From contig CAJTWN010000001.1 of assembly GCA_910580105.1 (NCBI GenBank), positions 62,001-126,000 on the forward strand: DNA of 64,000 nt. The letters are read 5' to 3'. Shown in pieces: positions 60,345 to 64,000 of this stretch. Below the pieces are notes generated by a model. It saw only the letters and a program-made list of their open reading frames with translations. It made no database searches and had not been told where the DNA came from. Made by a program: the position numbers and the translations under genes. Source of the DNA: an uncultured Clostridia bacterium (GTDB lineage: Bacteria > Bacillota > Clostridia > Monoglobales > Monoglobaceae). Numbering within the stretch: position 1 is the first letter of the stretch; the number at the start of each line of letters is the position of its first letter.

Positions 60345-61622
60345 ATGTTTTCTGATATTGCAAGAATTATTATAAAAGCAGGTGATGGCGGTAACGGCGC
60401 AGTTACTTTTCATCGGGAAAAATATGTGGCTGCCGGAGGTCCTGATGGCGGTGACGGCGGAAAAGGCGGCAATGTTATTTTTATAGCAGATAAGAATATC
60501 AATACCCTGCTGGACTTCAAATATAAGAAAAAATATATTGCTCAAAATGGTGAAAATGGCAAGGATGCAAATCGAAATGGAAAAAATGGGACCGATCTTA
60601 TGATTCGCGTTCCGGTGGGCACACTTGTAAAAGATGCGGAATCAGGACTGGTAATTTGTGATTTGAAAGAGGATGGCGAATCTTTTCTGGTTGCAAAAGG
60701 CGGTGTCGGCGGCTGGGGGAATTCCCATTTTGCAACAGCGACCCGTCAGACGCCTAAGTTTGCAAAGTCCGGTATGCCCGGTGATGAAAGAGAAGTTGCA
60801 TTGGAGCTTAAATTGATTGCGGATGTAGGACTTTTGGGATTTCCAAACGTGGGAAAATCCACCTTTTTGTCGATTGTTAGTGACGCACGTCCGAAAATTG
60901 CAAATTACCACTTTACAACGCTGGTACCGAATCTTGGTGTGGTGCAAATGGGTGATGGCGGTGGATTTGTCATTGCTGATATTCCCGGAATTATTGAAGG
61001 TGCACATGAAGGAATTGGTCTTGGACATGCTTTTTTGCGTCATGTTGAACGAACAAGATTGTTGCTGCATATTGTTGATGTTTCCGGTGTGGAAGGCAGA
61101 AATCCTGTTGAGGATTTTAAAACCATCAATAAAGAGCTTGCACTTTACAGTCCAAAACTTGCAGAAAAACCGCAGATTATATTGGCAAATAAATCGGATA
61201 TTCCTACTTTTGATGAAAATTTTGCTGCTTTTCAGGCTGAAATGGAAGGAATGGGATATAAGGTGTTTTCAATTTCAGCGGCAACAAAGAAGGGAATTCG
61301 TGAGGTGTTGAATTATACCTATGAAACACTTTCAAAAATGCCGGTTGATGATACAGATGAAGATTATGAATGGTTTGACCTGGAGGCCGCCCGTGAAAAA
61401 GAGGATAAAATTGTGGTAACTCATGAAGAGGGCAGATTTGTTGTGGAAGGAATGCGGGTGCGTAAAATTGTTGGTTCAACCAATTTTGATGATTATGAAT
61501 CCCTGCAGTATTTTCAGCGTTCACTTATTAAGTGCGGCGTGATTAAAATGCTTGAAGAGGCCGGAGCGAAAGAAGGGGATACAGTTTCTATTTACGGTGT
61601 GGAATTTGATTTTGTGCCGTAA
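60345..61622 (+). CDS. obgE: Obg GTPase
   Basis: The 425-residue protein has three domains. The Gly-rich Obg fold (about 1-157) includes VTFHREKYVAAGGPDGGDGGKGG. The G domain (about 158-335) has GFPNVGKSTF (G1), TTLVPNLGV (G2), DIPG (G3) and NKSD (G4). The C-terminal OCT domain contains FVVEGMRVRKIVGSTNFDDYESLQYF. Obg takes part in 50S assembly and stress or sporulation control. The ATG has AAAGGAGG upstream. A terminator follows at 61670. Confidence 0.97.
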   Translation: MFSDIARIIIKAGDGGNGAVTFHREKYVAAGGPDGGDGGKGGNVIFIADKNINTLLDFKYKKKYIAQNGENGKDANRNGKNGTDLMIRVPVGTLVKDAESGLVICDLKEDGESFLVAKGGVGGWGNSHFATATRQTPKFAKSGMPGDEREVALELKLIADVGLLGFPNVGKSTFLSIVSDARPKIANYHFTTLVPNLGVVQMGDGGGFVIADIPGIIEGAHEGIGLGHAFLRHVERTRLLLHIVDVSGVEGRNPVEDFKTINKELALYSPKLAEKPQIILANKSDIPTFDENFAAFQAEMEGMGYKVFSISAATKKGIREVLNYTYETLSKMPVDDTDEDYEWFDLEAAREKEDKIVVTHEEGRFVVEGMRVRKIVGSTNFDDYESLQYFQRSLIKCGVIKMLEEAGAKEGDTVSIYGVEFDFVP

Positions 61623-61669
61623 TAAAGTTAAAGAAATTTCGCAACAGAACATTTGCAAACATAAAATGG

Positions 61670-61693
61670 GCCGCAAAATTTGCGGCTTTTTTT
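61670..61693 (+). terminator. Terminator after obgE
   Basis: GCCGCA/TGCGGC arms around 5 nt, followed by T7. Confidence 0.9.
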
Positions 61694-61758
61694 ATATATA
61701 TTAAATTTTATTATAGTATAAAGCGTTTGAGGAGAAGTTGATAGAAATTTAATCATCG

Positions 61759-62070
61759 TTAGGGTGTTTTAAATGCACGGATAATATCCAATAGTGCATA
61801 AATCTGTGCAGCACTTAATTTTTTGCTGGCCTCGGTCAGTTGTCTGACCAAAACGGGTTGATTGTTATCTTCACAAAAAAATTCTTCGGGTGTGATATGA
61901 AAGTAGTCACAGAGGTATAAAAAAGTTGACATGGATGGATAAGCTTTTTGATTCTCAATTTTATTAATATAGCTTTCACTTTGTCCAAGTGTAAGACTTA
62001 AATCACGCGCGGATATACCGCGTTGGGTTCGCAAAAAGTAAATCCTTTTTGCAATAAAGTTCTCATTCAT
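61759..62070 (-). CDS. XRE-family transcriptional regulator
   Basis: The 103-residue protein has a Cro/C1-type helix-turn-helix at about 8-62: IYFLRTQRGISARDLSLTLG then ESYINKIENQKAYPSMSTFLYLCDYFHITPEEFF. A short helical tail (about 70-103) may dimerise. The targets are unknown. An inverted repeat TTCTC-N5-GAGAA (62099-62113) 30 nt upstream of its start may be its own operator. Confidence 0.88.
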   Translation of the reverse strand: MNENFIAKRIYFLRTQRGISARDLSLTLGQSESYINKIENQKAYPSMSTFLYLCDYFHITPEEFFCEDNNQPVLVRQLTEASKKLSAAQIYALLDIIRAFKTP

Positions 62071-62393
62071 ATCATCTTCACCTCAGTATATCATTATATT
62101 CTCTGTTTGAGAAAATTTAGGGAAAATAATTATACGTATTAAAATATTTAGATAATCCTTTTATCTATATTTTCAACGTTTTTGCTGTATTTGTCAATAT
62201 ATTGATGAAAATTTTTTTAAATAGTATAAAATTCGATGTTATATTAACTAAACGCTTTGAATACTGATAATTGTAGTATATACTGGAATTAAATAAAAAT
62301 CTGAAAAAAGATGATGTGATAGATATTTTAGACTTATATTGAAAAGGAATAAGAAGGTTGATGGTACAAAAATGAAATAATTAAAAAAAACAC
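62071..62393. other. AT-rich intergenic region
   Basis: No gene is seen. It contains the dyad TTCTC-TGTTT-GAGAA (62099-62113) upstream of the XRE gene; the rest is plain AT-rich sequence before the ylxM promoter. Confidence 0.5.
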
Positions 62394-62454
62394 TTGACAA
62401 AATGAAAAATATCGGTTAAACTTACAAACGTTGTAAAGCTTATTGCCTTTACAA
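62394..62454 (+). promoter_or_regulatory. ylxM-ffh promoter and leader hairpin
   Basis: TTGACA, 17 bp, TAAACT (62394-62422), then a leader hairpin TTGTAAAG/CTTTACAA (62431-62454) at or near the transcript 5' end. Confidence 0.75.
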
Positions 62455-62478
62455 AGATGGGAAGCAGGGGATTATAGC

Positions 62479-62856
62479 ATGGATAAAAATGTGGAAGTCG
62501 GAATTTTATATGGTTTTTATAAAAATATGCTGACGGCAAAACAGTCCGAATGTATAGATCTTTATTATAATGAAGATTTATCCCTTTCAGAAATCAGTGA
62601 ACATTTGGGAATTACCCGCCAGGGTGTTCGGGACAATATCAAGCGTGCCGAACACACACTGTTTGAAACAGAGGCGCGTTTAGGACTTATGCAGCGGTTT
62701 TTATCAATTAAAAACCGATTGGCAGAAATTGATGATATTATTCGTGAGATTGAGTCCTCTCCGAATGTTCGGAACCTGTCAGATGATATTAAGCGAAAGA
62801 TAAATAAAATATTGATTTTAATTTCTGAAATCAATGAACAGGAAATAGGGGGATAA
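62479..62856 (+). CDS. ylxM: YlxM, SRP-associated helix-turn-helix protein
   Basis: The 125-residue protein has LTAKQSECIDLYYNEDLSLSEISEHLGITRQGVRDNIKRAEHTL, the sigma-region-4-like helix-turn-helix of the UPF0122/YlxM family. It is encoded just before ffh in most Bacillota and modulates the signal recognition particle. ATG 62479 is the family start, although the frame is open from 62443. Confidence 0.93.
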   Translation: MDKNVEVGILYGFYKNMLTAKQSECIDLYYNEDLSLSEISEHLGITRQGVRDNIKRAEHTLFETEARLGLMQRFLSIKNRLAEIDDIIREIESSPNVRNLSDDIKRKINKILILISEINEQEIGG

Positions 62857-62914
62857 CCCTAGATTATGCACGAGACATAAGAGTTTGTATTCGTATAGAA
62901 AGGTGTGTGAACGA

Positions 62915-64000
62915 ATGGCTTTTGAAAGTTTGGCCGATAAACTCCAGAACACCTTCAAAAAACTTCGCGGCAAGGGGAAGGTAAGCGAAAAGGATTTGAA
63001 AGAGGCCATGCGAGAAGTAAAACTTGCACTTCTGGAGGCTGATGTAAATTTCAGGGTTGTCAAAGACTTTGTAAAACAGGTTTCAGAGCGGGCTTCAGGC
63101 GCAGAGGTAATGGAATCGTTAACCCCTGCACAGCAGGTTATTAAAATTGTAAATGAAGAACTTGTTGCTTTGATGGGCGGCAAGGAGCATAAATTGACGA
63201 TTGCTTCCAAACCGCCGACTGTGATCATGATGGCGGGACTTCAGGGAGCTGGTAAGACAACGACTGCGGCAAAACTGGGCGGTCTTCTGAAAAAACAGGG
63301 AAAGCGTCCGCTTTTATGTGCCTGTGACGTTTATCGTCCTGCGGCAGTCAAACAGCTGCAGGTGGTTGGCGGTCAGCTTGAGCTTCCGGTATATGCTGTC
63401 GAAGGCAGTAAAGATGCGGTAGGTATTGCCAAAGCTGCTTATGACCATGCCGTTAAAAACGGCAACGATATTTTAATCATTGACACAGCCGGTCGTCTGC
63501 ACATTGACGAAGAATTAATGCAGGAACTGAAGAACATTTGTGCAGAGGTGCATCCGGATGAGATTCTGCTTGTTGTGGATGCCATGACCGGACAGGATGC
63601 AGTTAATGTGGCCGATGCTTTTAATAAAGAACTGGAAATTGGCGGTGTCGTTCTCACTAAATTGGATGGTGATACCCGAGGCGGTGCAGCGCTTTCAGTT
63701 CGTGCCGTCACACAAAAACCGATTAAATTTTGCGGCATGGGTGAGAAATTGACGGATTTAGAGGTGTTTCATCCGGACCGAATGGCTTCGCGTATTCTGG
63801 GTATGGGTGATATGCTCAGTTTGATTGAAAAAGCCGAGCAAGCGCTGGATATGAAAAAAGCAGAGGAGTTGGAGAGAAAACTTCGTTCTCAGCGGTTCAC
63901 GTTTACCGATTTTTTGGATCAGATGGATCAGATGAAAAACATGGGTTCAATGTCTCAGGTCTTGTCAATGCTGCCGGGAGTGAATGCGGGGGCGCTTAAA
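62915..64000 (+). CDS. ffh: Signal recognition particle protein Ffh, 5' part
   Basis: The gene runs off the window end after 362 codons. It begins MAFESLADKLQNTFKKLRGK (N domain), followed by the NG GTPase: GLQGAGKTTTAAKL (G1), CDVYRPAAVKQL (G2), DTAGRLHID (G3), LTKLDGDTRGG (G4), FCGMGEKLTDLEVF (closing loop). RFTFTDFLDQMDQM starts the Met-rich M domain that binds 4.5S RNA and signal peptides; the rest lies outside. Located 58 nt after ylxM, as usual. Confidence 0.97.
   Translation, partial: MAFESLADKLQNTFKKLRGKGKVSEKDLKEAMREVKLALLEADVNFRVVKDFVKQVSERASGAEVMESLTPAQQVIKIVNEELVALMGGKEHKLTIASKPPTVIMMAGLQGAGKTTTAAKLGGLLKKQGKRPLLCACDVYRPAAVKQLQVVGGQLELPVYAVEGSKDAVGIAKAAYDHAVKNGNDILIIDTAGRLHIDEELMQELKNICAEVHPDEILLVVDAMTGQDAVNVADAFNKELEIGGVVLTKLDGDTRGGAALSVRAVTQKPIKFCGMGEKLTDLEVFHPDRMASRILGMGDMLSLIEKAEQALDMKKAEELERKLRSQRFTFTDFLDQMDQMKNMGSMSQVLSMLPGVNAGALK

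Overview
The window reads as a chromosomal stretch of a low- to mid-GC, Gram-positive-type anaerobe of the Bacillota, most likely class Clostridia. The grounds are AGGAGG-type ribosome binding sites, frequent GTG/TTG starts, near-consensus sigma-A promoters, S-layer homology (SLH) proteins, copper-amine-oxidase-N-like 'stalk' domain proteins, a SpoIVFB-like protease, a YlmC/YmxH protein and a rplU-rpmA-obgE cluster. No rRNA, insertion sequence or prophage was seen. The species cannot be named from the sequence.

Layout. 1-250: a decayed CRISPR remnant with the same repeat family as the main array 33 kb away. 276-4216: a secreted stalk-domain protein, a Cache-GGDEF-EAL c-di-GMP phosphodiesterase, and two small proteins. 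4560-21640: one long exopolysaccharide operon: flippase, two chain-length-determinant-like proteins (one fused to a degenerate GGDEF domain), a membrane phosphoesterase, a polymerase-like protein, pyruvyl transferase, four glycosyltransferases, a radical SAM enzyme, an alkaline-phosphatase-fold enzyme, a nucleotidyltransferase and a uridine-kinase-like protein. It has its own promoter, a structured leader and a strong terminator. 21688-24981: a large BspA-type leucine-rich-repeat surface protein with SLH anchors.

25510-34800: a complete type I-C CRISPR-Cas locus (cas3-cas5-cas8c-cas7-cas4-cas1-cas2), a tidy array of ten spacers, and a tail of mutated repeats. The cas4 frame is broken at an A8 run. 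35000-41990: an alpha/alpha-barrel protein, then a cobalamin riboswitch with terminator controlling a 1671-residue SLH protein that carries a transcobalamin-like DUF4430 domain, which suggests a surface B12-handling protein.

42098-44460: ymxH, tRNA-Leu(UAG), and an AT-rich accessory patch with two tiny basic proteins and an AbiEi-like regulator. 44460-50080: paired stalk-domain proteins, polyphosphate kinase, phosphofructokinase, and an M50 protease with a short partner. 50136-62000: the radical SAM/DUF2344 pair and rplU-rpmA-obgE. Between them sit an acetyltransferase, an aminoglycoside-adenylyltransferase-like protein, a GH78 rhamnosidase and an ABC-F protein. The ABC-F gene has a promoter, a six-codon leader peptide and mutually exclusive RNA pairings typical of antibiotic-sensing attenuation. 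62394-64000: ylxM and the start of ffh.

The most notable signals are the ABC-F attenuator, the riboswitch-controlled DUF4430/SLH protein, the split cas4, and the mutated CRISPR repeats, several of which keep their hairpin through paired changes.
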